From DATLMR01 sp035537555 (lineage in GTDB: Bacteria > Acidobacteriota > Blastocatellia > UBA7656), in the NCBI GenBank assembly GCA_035537555.1, contig DATLMR010000040.1, positions 1-22,221 on the forward strand: a stretch of 22,221 bases of DNA. Direction: 5' to 3'. Under the pieces are notes generated by a model. That model saw nothing but the letters and a program-made list of their open reading frames with translations. It did not search any database and was not told the origin of the DNA. Of this stretch, positions 7,292 to 15,740 are shown in pieces. The translations under genes and the position numbers were made by a program. Positions within the stretch are counted from its first letter, which is position 1. Each line of letters begins with the position of its first letter.

Positions 7292-8272
7292 GTGGAATTG
7301 GAGTCAATCACCGCAATCAAGCATCGCATACAAGCCTGGCAGGCCGCCCTGTGCGCGAGTATCTGCGGATACCTGGCGCTGGGCGCCGCCACTCACACAT
7401 TGAAGGCTTATCACTGGTTGCTGCTCGCTCTGATTCCGGGCGCGTGGCTTTACGGCGAGCGCCTTCGCAGGTTCTTTCTGGACTGGGCCCCGATGATCGC
7501 TTTCTGGATCGTGTATGACCGGTTGCGGCTGGTGCAGCCTCTGCTGCTGTCGCGTGTTTCGGTCGAGCCTGTCTACGAGATCGAGCGATGGGCGTTCGGG
7601 TGGATAGGGGGAGGCGCGATACCCGCGCACGCCGGGCGGGCGTGGCTCGCCGCGCACGCCGGCCTTCCGGCGGGGAGCTTTCTCGGCTGGGCGGCGCAGA
7701 TTATCTACTTTTCGCACCTCTTCTTCGTCCCCGTATTGATGCTCTCGTGGTGGGCGAGCGGCAAGCATGGGCCGCGCTTCGCCGCGCACGTGAAGGCTTT
7801 CGCGGTGCTGCACGGGCTCGCGATTCTGCTCTACCTGCTCCTGCCCGTGGCGCCGCCCTGGTGGGTGAGCCTGCACGGGACGGAGCACCCGACGGCCGAG
7901 TTGCTCGCGCAAAGCCGCATCGCGGACGCGATGGACGGGGCGCTGGTCCAGAGAATGATCAAGACGGCTTCGTTATATTTCGCGGCCGTGCCGTCGCTTC
8001 ACGGCGCCTACCCGGTGCTGCTCTTCCTGCTCGCGTTGAAAGATCGCGGCCGGTGGAAGCCCGCCGCGCTGGCCCTTTACGGCGTCGCGATGTGGACCGC
8101 CACGGTCGTCCTCAACCAGCACTACGTCGTGGACCTCCTGGCGGGCGGGCTCCTGTCGCTCGCGGCCTACTGGGTCATGGGCCGCTCTCGCAGAGCTTCT
8201 ACATCCGACATTACGGGCTGCGGCACCCAGAATACCACCAGAGATTTCCAGAGCACTTCAAGCCATCCGTAA
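7292..8272 (+). CDS. PAP2-superfamily membrane enzyme (Aur1/Ipt-like)
   Basis: This is a 326-residue polytopic membrane protein of the PAP2_3 type. Counting from the GTG at 7292, it has hydrophobic helices from about residue 15 onward, LLLPVAPPWW at about 183-190, AVPSLHGAYP with the catalytic PSLH at 234-237, and NQHYVVDLLAG with the second histidine near 277 and aspartate near 281. These residues form the phosphatase/phosphotransferase centre. Enzymes of this branch act on lipid phosphates or transfer phospho-head groups, as fungal Aur1 does; the substrate here is unknown. The GTG start follows GGGAGAA, and upstream in-frame codons lack membrane or family features. The last ~25 residues are hydrophilic and unconserved-looking, and they overlap the 3' end of the opposing desaturase gene by 106 bp. 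Confidence 0.8.
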   Translation: MELESITAIKHRIQAWQAALCASICGYLALGAATHTLKAYHWLLLALIPGAWLYGERLRRFFLDWAPMIAFWIVYDRLRLVQPLLLSRVSVEPVYEIERWAFGWIGGGAIPAHAGRAWLAAHAGLPAGSFLGWAAQIIYFSHLFFVPVLMLSWWASGKHGPRFAAHVKAFAVLHGLAILLYLLLPVAPPWWVSLHGTEHPTAELLAQSRIADAMDGALVQRMIKTASLYFAAVPSLHGAYPVLLFLLALKDRGRWKPAALALYGVAMWTATVVLNQHYVVDLLAGGLLSLAAYWVMGRSRRASTSDITGCGTQNTTRDFQSTSSHP

Positions 8273-9246
8273 GAGCGATAGGGCAGCCCCTGCTCCCGGC
8301 AAAACTGCTCGACGAGTTTGCTCATCTTCGAATAATGAACGTGGCTCACGCCGGGAAACATGTGGTGCTCGATCTGATATTGCAGGCCCGAGCAGATCAG
8401 AGAGCCGAAGAAGCCCGCGCGAAAATTCACGGTGCTGAGGGTCTGTAGCAGGTAGTGGTCCGAGCATCTCTGATCATCCTTGATGCGAACGGCCTCGGGC
8501 GGGAAGTGGCCCGGCGCGAAGACCGCGAACATCGCGTAGCCGATCAGCCCTATCCGTATCACGTAAAAGACCAGAACGTTCGCGACCGGAAAGAAGAGGC
8601 ACGGCACGGCCACCCATGCCGTGAAGTAGAGAATCAGCGCCGCCAGGTCCGCCCCGAGCGCCTTGCCCCTGCGCCTCGTCGGCAGGAACGCGCCCAGAAC
8701 GTATTCCCACCCCGCCCTCTGCATATTCAGGCCGTTCAGCACCAGCGCGAACGGGAGCAGAGCCCATTGCAGCCTTTTATAATAGAACCGGCGAAGCCCC
8801 CGGGCCTGATTCACTTCATCCTGCGTGAGGGCGAACCACGGGTAGAAATCCGAATCCTTGTCCACGCCCACGATATTGGGCGCGGAATGGTGAAGGCTCA
8901 GGTGCTTGTACCGCCAGAAGGTCGCCGACAGGCCCAGAAAGAAAGGGTGGCCGAAGTAGGTCAGCAGCTCGTTGACCCATCTCTTTCGGCTGGCCGCGTA
9001 ATGCGAAGCGGTGTGCGCGCCCGTGCCTACTCCCATCGAGCCGGCGGTCGAGACGAGCATCGCCGCGCCCCGGATGAGAGGGTCCTCCGCGGCCAGGAAA
9101 ACGATTATTCCCGAAAGGGCCAGAAACAGGTTGAAAGCAAGCTCGACCATTATCCGGCCCGTCGGCCTTTCGTACCAGCCGCGCTTCGCAAACTCTTTGC
9201 GAAGCGCGGCGACCGCCTCGGTCGCTCTGATTGCAGTCTGTATCAT
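8167..9246 (-). CDS. Membrane fatty-acid desaturase
   Basis: This is a 359-residue integral-membrane di-iron desaturase. From the ATG at 9246 the histidine boxes are HTASH (78-82), HLSLHH (115-120) and QIEHHMFP (291-298), the three clusters that bind iron. Hydrophobic segments lie before the first box and between the second and third. The QxxHH third box is typical of front-end/lipid desaturases and of Des-type enzymes that use acyl lipids. The open frame runs further upstream, but that part overlaps the CFA-like gene and looks like shadow sequence. The chosen start lies 38 bp after that gene; its ribosome site is weak (AGAAAGACG), which suggests operon expression. No fused cytochrome b5 domain is present, so an external electron donor is needed. 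Confidence 0.88.
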   Translation of the reverse strand: MIQTAIRATEAVAALRKEFAKRGWYERPTGRIMVELAFNLFLALSGIIVFLAAEDPLIRGAAMLVSTAGSMGVGTGAHTASHYAASRKRWVNELLTYFGHPFFLGLSATFWRYKHLSLHHSAPNIVGVDKDSDFYPWFALTQDEVNQARGLRRFYYKRLQWALLPFALVLNGLNMQRAGWEYVLGAFLPTRRRGKALGADLAALILYFTAWVAVPCLFFPVANVLVFYVIRIGLIGYAMFAVFAPGHFPPEAVRIKDDQRCSDHYLLQTLSTVNFRAGFFGSLICSGLQYQIEHHMFPGVSHVHYSKMSKLVEQFCREQGLPYRSYGWLEVLWKSLVVFWVPQPVMSDVEALRERPMTQ

Positions 9247-9284
9247 CGTCGTCTTTCTGCGAGAAGCCCGCCCGCGCTCCCGGG

Positions 9285-10463
9285 CTAAACGCGATGAAGC
9301 GGCATCGGGGCCGCGCAGTCTTTGGTGAAGAGTACCTGATATACGGCCGAGTCCGAGGCTCGCGCCGCCGCGATGCCGCAGGCGAAGTAGTACTCCCACA
9401 TCCGGTTGAACCGCTCGTCGTACTTCGCCCGGTCGAGCCGGTGGCGGTTGCGCCGGAACTCTTCCAGCCAGCGCAGCACCGTGTGGCCGTAATGCCTCAC
9501 GATATTCTCCACGTCGAGAATGCCCAGGCGATTTCGTTCGAGATGGCTCGCGATCTCCGACAGGCGGGGCTGGTTGGAGGCCGGGAAGATATACTTCTGG
9601 ATGAAGGGGTCGTGCTCGTTCCTGATCGTATTGCAGCCGATCGTGTGGACCAGCCCTCTGCCCTGGGGAGCGAGCACGCGGGCCACGTTCTTGAAGTAGC
9701 GCCCGTACTGCGAGCGCGGGACGTGCTCCATCATCCCGACGCTCACCACCTTATCGAACTCACCTTCGACGGAGCGGAAATCCTGAAACACCACGCGGAC
9801 GCTCCCTGCGAGGCCCGCTTCCGAGACGCGCTCGCCCGCGCGCTCCGAGTGCCTTCGACTGATCGTGATGCCCGTGCCCGTGACGCCGAAGTTTTTCGCG
9901 GCGTGGATGAGCAGCCCTCCGAAGCCGCAGCCTATGTCGAGCAGGCGGTCGCCCGGCCTAAGATCCAGCTTACGGCAGATGCGGTCCAGCTTGTTGAGCT
10001 GAAGGCGCTCCAGGTCGTCGTCTGCCGCCCCGGCGTAGCCGCACGAGTAAGTCAGAGTGGGATCGAGGAAGGTCTCGAATAGATCGTCTCCGATGTCGTA
10101 ATGGCTCTGGACGTTCCCCTCTTTTCCGCGAAGGGCGTTAGCCAGCCTGGTGCCCAGGATTCTCAAGGCTAGTCTCGGGTCGCTTTTAACCCTGCGGTCG
10201 AGCCGGTTTCTAAGCAGGACGTGCAGGAGGTCATGCAGGTTGCCCAGCTCGACATCGAAGTCCCCATCCATGAAGGATTCGCCCATGCCGAGGTTGCCGT
10301 AGCAGAGCACGCGAGAGAAGAACCGCTCCCTGTGCACCCTGACGACGATCTCGCACTCGCGCTCCGAGTTGCCGGCAAAGAGCTCCGCGTCCCCGGCGCG
10401 AAAAAGAATTCTCGCGTCGACAACAGAGGCATTCAGCAATTTAAGAAAGAGATCCCGAGCCAT
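9285..10463 (-). CDS. Cyclopropane-fatty-acid-synthase-like SAM methyltransferase
   Basis: This is a 392-residue member of the CFA synthase family, which adds a methylene or methyl group from SAM to a double bond in a phospholipid acyl chain at the membrane surface. It has the N-terminal lipid-binding domain (about 1-110), QSHYDIGDDLFETFLD (119-134), YSCGY with the bicarbonate-site cysteine at 141, SAM motif DIGCGFGG (176-183), MMEHV (E246), LVHTIG (H273), FIQKYIFP (287-294) and a tyrosine at 325. The residues known to matter in E. coli Cfa are therefore retained. It could also be a family variant that makes methyl-branched or hydroxylated chains. It lies between the crotonase (30 bp upstream) and the desaturase (38 bp downstream), in an order consistent with modifying desaturase products. 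Confidence 0.9.
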   Translation of the reverse strand: MARDLFLKLLNASVVDARILFRAGDAELFAGNSERECEIVVRVHRERFFSRVLCYGNLGMGESFMDGDFDVELGNLHDLLHVLLRNRLDRRVKSDPRLALRILGTRLANALRGKEGNVQSHYDIGDDLFETFLDPTLTYSCGYAGAADDDLERLQLNKLDRICRKLDLRPGDRLLDIGCGFGGLLIHAAKNFGVTGTGITISRRHSERAGERVSEAGLAGSVRVVFQDFRSVEGEFDKVVSVGMMEHVPRSQYGRYFKNVARVLAPQGRGLVHTIGCNTIRNEHDPFIQKYIFPASNQPRLSEIASHLERNRLGILDVENIVRHYGHTVLRWLEEFRRNRHRLDRAKYDERFNRMWEYYFACGIAAARASDSAVYQVLFTKDCAAPMPLHRV

Positions 10464-10493
10464 TAAGAGTTTAGGATGGGTGTGAATCCTTCT

Positions 10494-11411
10494 TCATTTC
10501 TTCGAAGTCGATGGGCCGAAGTCCCCGAACGGCTCATCGCGCTCCCGGACCGCCTGCTTGAATCCGGCCTCCGCCGCGCGCTGCTGGAACTGGTAGCCCT
10601 CTTTCGTGTGCCTGGCAAGCCCGTCGAAGACGGTGCCGCAAATCTGCGAAGAGAAGAGTCCCTGATTCATCATGGTCTGGTTCACCAGAAGCTTCATCAT
10701 CATCAATTGATTGACCGGCATGCGGGCTATTCTTTCCAGGAGGCTCTCGAACCTGCCGTCGAGCTGATCCGCGCTCGCCGATTCCGACGCCAGTCCCCAC
10801 TCGACCGCCTCGGTCCCGGACAGGCTGTCGCCGGTAAAAAGCAGCCTCTTGGCCTTCTCGGCCCCGACGCGAAAGACCCAGAGGGCGGTGGTGGGAACGC
10901 CCCAGACCCGCGCGGGCGGGTAGCCGATCTTCGCTTTGTCTTCGATTATGAGAAGGTCTGAGCAGAGAGCCATGTCGGTGCCGCCCGCGACGCAGAAGCC
11001 GTGCACCTTGCAGACGACCGGCTTGTCGCTATGAAAGAGGCTCATAAATCCCCGCACGTTGCGGCTCATCATCGCGTAATCGACCATCGGGTCCCACGTG
11101 CCCCGCGGGTCGTGGTTCGCCTGCTGCACGGCCGGGTCCATCGGCGAGCCTTCGGGCCAGGCGGCGGTCTGCCCTTCGTCGGCCATTCGCTGTTCGGCCG
11201 ACGTTACCAGATCGTAGCCGCCGCAGAAGCCCTTCCCGTTGCCCGAGAGGGCGATGACGTGTATCTCGGGATCGAGATTGGCCCGCTCGACGCACGCGGC
11301 GAGCTCGACGGGCATGTCGAGCGTGATGCCGTTGCCGCGCTCCGGCCTGTTGAGTGTTATGCGCGCGATGCGGCCGGTCGTGTGGTAAGTAAGGGTCTTC
11401 AGGCTTGACAT
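10494..11411 (-). CDS. Crotonase-fold protein (enoyl-CoA hydratase/isomerase family), divergent active site
   Basis: This is a 305-residue crotonase-superfamily protein. ITLNRPERGNGI (18-29), the first oxyanion-hole loop GKGFCGGYDL (59-68) and the second, GFCVAGGTDMALCSDL (138-153), are clear. An insertion of about 45 residues (roughly 75-125, with WPEGSPMDPAVQQANHDPRGTWDP) separates them. Against canonical hydratase, the first catalytic glutamate position is Asp (D146), and the second (PEI) reads PAR, with no glutamate at 167. The fold and CoA binding are therefore expected, but standard water addition is doubtful. The ATG at 11411 follows GAGGTGG, 21 bp after the kinase stop. Its place next to CFA-like and desaturase genes points to acyl-CoA or acyl-lipid chemistry. 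Confidence 0.85.
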   Translation of the reverse strand: MSSLKTLTYHTTGRIARITLNRPERGNGITLDMPVELAACVERANLDPEIHVIALSGNGKGFCGGYDLVTSAEQRMADEGQTAAWPEGSPMDPAVQQANHDPRGTWDPMVDYAMMSRNVRGFMSLFHSDKPVVCKVHGFCVAGGTDMALCSDLLIIEDKAKIGYPPARVWGVPTTALWVFRVGAEKAKRLLFTGDSLSGTEAVEWGLASESASADQLDGRFESLLERIARMPVNQLMMMKLLVNQTMMNQGLFSSQICGTVFDGLARHTKEGYQFQQRAAEAGFKQAVRERDEPFGDFGPSTSKK

Positions 11412-11432
11412 GCCACCTCTCTGAATCGAGGA

Positions 11433-14400
11433 TCACGAATCGGGATCGAGCGCGAAGCCGGGCGCAAGCATCCGGGTCATTCGCGCGGGGTTCTTTATCG
11501 TCTGGCTTTTCATCCAGAGGTCGCTTCTCAGGATGAGCTCGTTGCCCCGGTCTCCGCCGAGGATTCGCCCTAATTGTCTCCGCGAGGCCGCCGCGTAAAG
11601 CTTCATGTCGGCCGCGTCGAAGCCTTCGGCCGCTTCCAGCAGTAAGGTAGACGCTCTGCCGTGGTCTCCGCGAACGCCGGACATCCCCGCGCGCAGGAGC
11701 GAGACGAAAGGCCGCGTCCAGTGCATGCGCTCGCGAGCCAGGCGGCCGGCGAAGTGCTCGGCCATCTTCAGGAAATTATCGTCCCTCTGCTCGCGGGCGG
11801 CGGCGAGCGCGGAACGCCCCTGGAGGTAGAGGGCCTCCACGCGCAGAATCTGGATTCGCAGGAGCATCGACTTCCGTATCGTCTCCCACTGTCCCGTGAT
11901 GTGCTTCCAGGCCACCACCCCGTCGCCCGTGTATAGCTCTATCTGGGTCAAGGCCTGAAGCGAGTTGTAGTGCTGGACGTGAAACCCGCCCTGCGACCAT
12001 TCCAGCAGGGCCGCGATGACCTCTTCGCGCGCTCCGTCGGGATCGTCCGCGGCGAGCCACATGATATTCAACCGGGTGCGCAGGTCGGTCGCGGCGTAGA
12101 GGTTGCCCTGTTCCTTGGCGGCCGCGAGCAAGCCGGGCAGCCTGCGCGAGATCTCGCCCAGCTCTCCCATGAGCATGAAAGACGCGAGCGTTATTCGCTG
12201 CGCGCTGCTCAATTCCCACACCGCTCCGGTGCAGCGGTCGCGCAGTATCTCCGAGGCCTGGTCGCCGAGCCGGGCGGCCTTCTTCCACTCGCCCATAAGG
12301 TACGCGGACATCCCCTCCGTGAACGTGACGAGGCCCATCGCGTGCGGGTCGTCTACCTTTTGAGCCAGGACCTCGGCGGCCTTGAGGAACCGGGCGGGCC
12401 GTTTCCGGCCCGGCCCTCCGGGGCTTGCCGAGAAGGCGGCCTCGAAAGCCAGGGCCCGCGCGATGCGGTACGGCTCGCCCGCTCGGAGCGCGAGCAGCAG
12501 GTGGCGAGTCTGGAAGTCCGCCGCGCGAATATTATCCACCATGCCGAGCCCTGCCGCGACCGACCAGCAGATGTCGATCTTCAGCAGTTCGTCGGTGGGC
12601 ACGCGAGCTTTGGGGCGCTCTTTGAAATCGATGCCCCTGAGCTTCAATTGCGCGCGACGAGCGATCAGCGAAAGGAGCGCGCGTTTAGGTCCGGCCGCCA
12701 TCTTCAAGCCCACGGCGTCGAGCAGGGTCCGGATCACGTCGAGCCCTTCGTCGATGTGCCCGCCCATAAGGAGCTGGGCCGAGGCGCGCCTCTGGAAATC
12801 GAGTCCTCTCCCGGCGTCCGAATCGAGAGCGGCTTCGAGGTAGGCTTCGGCCGCCTCGGTCGAGCGCCCGGCGCTGGCGAGCGCGTCGCCCAGGCTGCCC
12901 TTTATGTCGACGATATTCGCGCCTTTGACCGCGCCGAGCTGAAGCGCCTTGCGGTAGAAGAGGGCCGCGCGGTCGAAGGCGAGGGCCGCGTCGGCCCTCT
13001 TCGCCGCAAGCAACGCCTGCGCGGCCGCGAGCCTCCGCTCCCCGGCTCCGAGATAATGCTCGAAGAGCGCCTCGGGATCTTCGATGCCTCTGGACTCAAG
13101 AGTACTCGCGAGCGCCGAGTGAATGTGGCGGACCCTGCCCGGGTCGAGCAGGGAGGTCAGGGTCTCGCGAATACGGTCGTGGTAAAGCTCGATGAGCTGG
13201 GCCGAGCCGCTGCTGCGGAGGAAGTGGGACGCGCGCAGAGATGTGACGAGCGCGTGCGCGTCTCCATCCAGGCCCGCCGCCTCGAAGACGACATCGGGAT
13301 CGACGGGCCGGCCCGCCACGGCGAGAGTCTCCAACAACTCGCGCGCGCCGGCCGGGAGCCGGCTGAGTCCCGCGTCGAGCATCTCCGCCAGGGATATTCC
13401 CGTGGTGGCTGCCCGCTCGCTTGTCAGGGCGTACCGGGTCAATTGCTCGACGAAGAACGGACTGCCGCCCGCTTCGCGGACGATGGCCTCTACGAAATGT
13501 CCGGCCCCGGGCATATCCTGCGGAAGGAGCGCGTGGGCCAGGTCGCGCGCTTCGTCTCTTGTGAGGGGATCGACTTCTATCGCGCGAAAATCCTCGCTCC
13601 CGGCCCGCGCCAGCATCAGTTTCAGGAACGGTTTCGATTCGATCTCCTCGCTGCGAAAGCTGGCGATGAGCAGAAGCCGGGGAGGGTCGGGGGGCCGCAA
13701 CAGGTCTTCGAGCAGGGCCGTGCTGTCGGCGTCGGCCCATTGCAGATCATCTATGTAGATGACGAGCGCCTGGCGGTCCGCGAGCCGGGCGAGCAACTCC
13801 CTGAGCGACGCGAAAGCGCGGCGGCGCAGGGCGAGGGGGTCGGAAATCTCCTGCTCGCGATACGGCGCGGCGGCCACGGCGTCGACTCGCAGCATCACGG
13901 GAAACAGTCGCGACAGCGCGAGCACATCGCGAGGCATGAGGGCTTCGGCCTTCACGTTCGGGAGCGACATCAGGTACCTGCTCAACCCGTCGATCACCCC
14001 GTCGAGCGCCTTGTACGGAACGGACTCGCGCTCGTAGCAGCGGCCTGAGACGACGACCGTCTCCTTGCTCTGCTGCAAGTCTTCGAGAAAGCGCCTGACC
14101 AGGGCGCTCTTGCCCATGCCGGACTGGCCGTGAATATAAAGCGTGACGGTGCGGCCCGCCTTGGTGGCGAGGAAGGCGGCCTCGATCTCTGACATCTGGC
14201 GCTCGCGCCCGACGAAGGGAAGGGCGCGGGCCGTCGCCGTTTGCGCGCGGGCGAGTGCCGCATCTTCCGTCCGGACAACTCCGAGGCGCTTGAGAACTTC
14301 GCTGCCCGAAGGCCGCGCCGAAGGGTCGCGGCGCAGCAGGTCTCTACAAAGCAGGTCGAGGTCTTCGGGTATCTCCGAGACGAGCTGAGAAGGCGGCGGC

Positions 14401-15290
14401 GGCTCGAACTTCTGTTTGTTGAGCAGCACCTCGACATACTGCCCGGTGAAGGGGAGCCGCCCCGTGAGGGCTTCGTACAGGATGACCCCTACGCTGTACC
14501 AGTCGCTCGCGTCCGAGATGGCCTGCCCCGCCCCCTGCTCGGGCGACATATAAGCCGGGGTGCCCACGACCTGGAGGCTGTGGGTGTCGCCTTCGGCGAC
14601 CATCTCCATGATGAGCCCGAAATCGAGAATCACCACGCGGCCTCCCCTGGTCACGAGGACGTTTGAAGGCTTGATGTCCCTGTGCAGCTTTCCCATGCGG
14701 TGAAGCGCGCAGACGCCTTCGGCCAGTTGCAGGAGGGCCGGGCGCAGCTTCTCGATATTCGCGGGAGGAGGCGGCAGAGCGGGCCGCGCGAGGTTGTTGA
14801 AGCTCTGCCCGGACCTCTCCATCTCCTGAAGGTCCAGCGTCACGCCGCCCTCGGGAAACGCGCTCAGCTCCGAGCCCGGCATGGTCTCGGCCCTTCCGGC
14901 GGGCATCGTCTCTCCGTCGTGGCCGGACAGGGTCGGGACTTTCGCCATCTCCGTGTTTGAGTCCTCCACCTTCACGGGGGTCACGTATTGCAGGAAGTTG
15001 ACACCCTCGACCATCTCCATCGTGAAGAACCAGAAGTCGCCTTCGGCGACGAGCTCGTACAGGGAGACGAGGTTCGGGTGCGACACGTCCGCCAGGGAGC
15101 GGAACTCTTTCTTGAACCTGTAGATGGCCGAAGCATCCGCGCGGAGGAGAGTCTTCAGGGCGACGACCTTATCCCGCTCGCGGTCGTAGACTTCATACAC
15201 GACCCCCATCCCGCCCGCGCCGACCCGGCGGCGGATCGAGAATCGCTCGGTGCCGAAGAATTCACCGCTGGAGCTGCTCATTCCAATCAT
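11433..15290 (-). CDS. Giant Ser/Thr protein kinase with AAA/STAND-type ATPase and TPR-like region
   Basis: This is a 1285-residue cytoplasmic signalling protein with no membrane segment. Residues ~15-340 are a Hanks-type kinase: Gly loop GAGGMG (24-29), K46, HRDIKPSN (203-210), DFG (223-225), GTPAYMSPEQ (243-252). An unusual ~75-residue insertion (about 105-178) carries two ETMP motifs and a PPPP run. Residues ~357-650 are an AAA_16-like ATPase: FVGRERQM, Walker A GQSGMGKS (388-395), Walker B IYIDD (511-515) followed by LQWAD. The remaining ~600 residues are alpha-helical, alanine/leucine-rich TPR-like repeats. This resembles PknK/MalT-like regulators but has no C-terminal LuxR helix-turn-helix. 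It heads the lipid operon, with the crotonase 21 bp downstream. The start may instead be Met4. All kinase catalytic residues appear intact. Confidence 0.92.
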   Translation of the reverse strand: MIGMSSSSGEFFGTERFSIRRRVGAGGMGVVYEVYDRERDKVVALKTLLRADASAIYRFKKEFRSLADVSHPNLVSLYELVAEGDFWFFTMEMVEGVNFLQYVTPVKVEDSNTEMAKVPTLSGHDGETMPAGRAETMPGSELSAFPEGGVTLDLQEMERSGQSFNNLARPALPPPPANIEKLRPALLQLAEGVCALHRMGKLHRDIKPSNVLVTRGGRVVILDFGLIMEMVAEGDTHSLQVVGTPAYMSPEQGAGQAISDASDWYSVGVILYEALTGRLPFTGQYVEVLLNKQKFEPPPPSQLVSEIPEDLDLLCRDLLRRDPSARPSGSEVLKRLGVVRTEDAALARAQTATARALPFVGRERQMSEIEAAFLATKAGRTVTLYIHGQSGMGKSALVRRFLEDLQQSKETVVVSGRCYERESVPYKALDGVIDGLSRYLMSLPNVKAEALMPRDVLALSRLFPVMLRVDAVAAAPYREQEISDPLALRRRAFASLRELLARLADRQALVIYIDDLQWADADSTALLEDLLRPPDPPRLLLIASFRSEEIESKPFLKLMLARAGSEDFRAIEVDPLTRDEARDLAHALLPQDMPGAGHFVEAIVREAGGSPFFVEQLTRYALTSERAATTGISLAEMLDAGLSRLPAGARELLETLAVAGRPVDPDVVFEAAGLDGDAHALVTSLRASHFLRSSGSAQLIELYHDRIRETLTSLLDPGRVRHIHSALASTLESRGIEDPEALFEHYLGAGERRLAAAQALLAAKRADAALAFDRAALFYRKALQLGAVKGANIVDIKGSLGDALASAGRSTEAAEAYLEAALDSDAGRGLDFQRRASAQLLMGGHIDEGLDVIRTLLDAVGLKMAAGPKRALLSLIARRAQLKLRGIDFKERPKARVPTDELLKIDICWSVAAGLGMVDNIRAADFQTRHLLLALRAGEPYRIARALAFEAAFSASPGGPGRKRPARFLKAAEVLAQKVDDPHAMGLVTFTEGMSAYLMGEWKKAARLGDQASEILRDRCTGAVWELSSAQRITLASFMLMGELGEISRRLPGLLAAAKEQGNLYAATDLRTRLNIMWLAADDPDGAREEVIAALLEWSQGGFHVQHYNSLQALTQIELYTGDGVVAWKHITGQWETIRKSMLLRIQILRVEALYLQGRSALAAAREQRDDNFLKMAEHFAGRLARERMHWTRPFVSLLRAGMSGVRGDHGRASTLLLEAAEGFDAADMKLYAAASRRQLGRILGGDRGNELILRSDLWMKSQTIKNPARMTRMLAPGFALDPDS

Positions 15291-15666
15291 TCCAATGCCC
15301 GGTCGTCAACGCCGCGCCCGCCCGCCCGCGACCCCGAAGAGGAGCCTTCCACAGCCGGGCTCCTGATGGCCGATGCGTTTGCGAGTGTTGTTAATCCAAA
15401 CAAATTTAAGCCAGGCGAGGCCCGCGGCCTGGCGCGGCGGTCGCTAAGATCGCTGTCGGGTATACACACAGGCCCGAGGAAAGCTGTCGGATTCATAAAC
15501 CGGCTTTCTCCAGGCTCGTCTATAATGCAATAAACGCTGATAGGAACCCGCGATTTCGATAGCCATAGCGTGACCGCCGTGCGGGCAGGATTATATCACG
15601 GCAGGAAGGTAGTTATACAGTTTGCGGTCTTCGGTTTTGAGATGCCCCGGAGCGCGGGCAGACGGC

Positions 15667-15705
15667 CCTCACGCCTCGATCGCGCGCGTCGATCGAGGCG
15701 TGAGG
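15667..15705. other. Perfect 16-bp stem-loop
   Basis: The 16-base arms 15667-15682 (CCTCACGCCTCGATCG) and 15690-15705 are exact reverse complements around a 7-base loop CGCGCGT. No T run follows on either strand. It lies about 85 bp beyond the stop of the ABC permease gene, directly beside a second large stem-loop. Confidence 0.85.
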
Positions 15706-15740
15706 CGCACTGCCGAGTAGGGCTGAGTAAGGTACTCGCC

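Noticed and set aside
7588..9288. Two long plus-strand frames over PAP2 and the desaturase (7588-8448, 8455-9288)
   Set aside because: They are shadows of genes with clear catalytic motifs. Their translations are Arg/Ala/Gly-rich and unstructured.
9247..9399. Upstream extension of the desaturase reading frame
   Set aside because: It overlaps the end of the CFA-like gene by about 115 bp and its translation is Arg/Gly-rich, unlike a desaturase N-terminus. The ATG at 9246 fits the family.
11970..14048. 692-codon open frame on the plus strand
   Set aside because: It lies fully antisense to the intact kinase gene, in the frame where GC-rich codons suppress stops. Its translation is rich in R, G, E and P without any domain, and there is no ribosome site.
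11433..15290. Reading the large kinase as a LuxR/MalT-type transcription factor
   Set aside because: It has the ATPase and TPR-like parts, but no C-terminal helix-turn-helix can be seen. The protein ends in MTRMLAPGFALDPDS after helical repeats.
15522..15527. TATAAT on the plus strand
   Set aside because: No -35 box at 16-18 bp and no plus-strand gene downstream.
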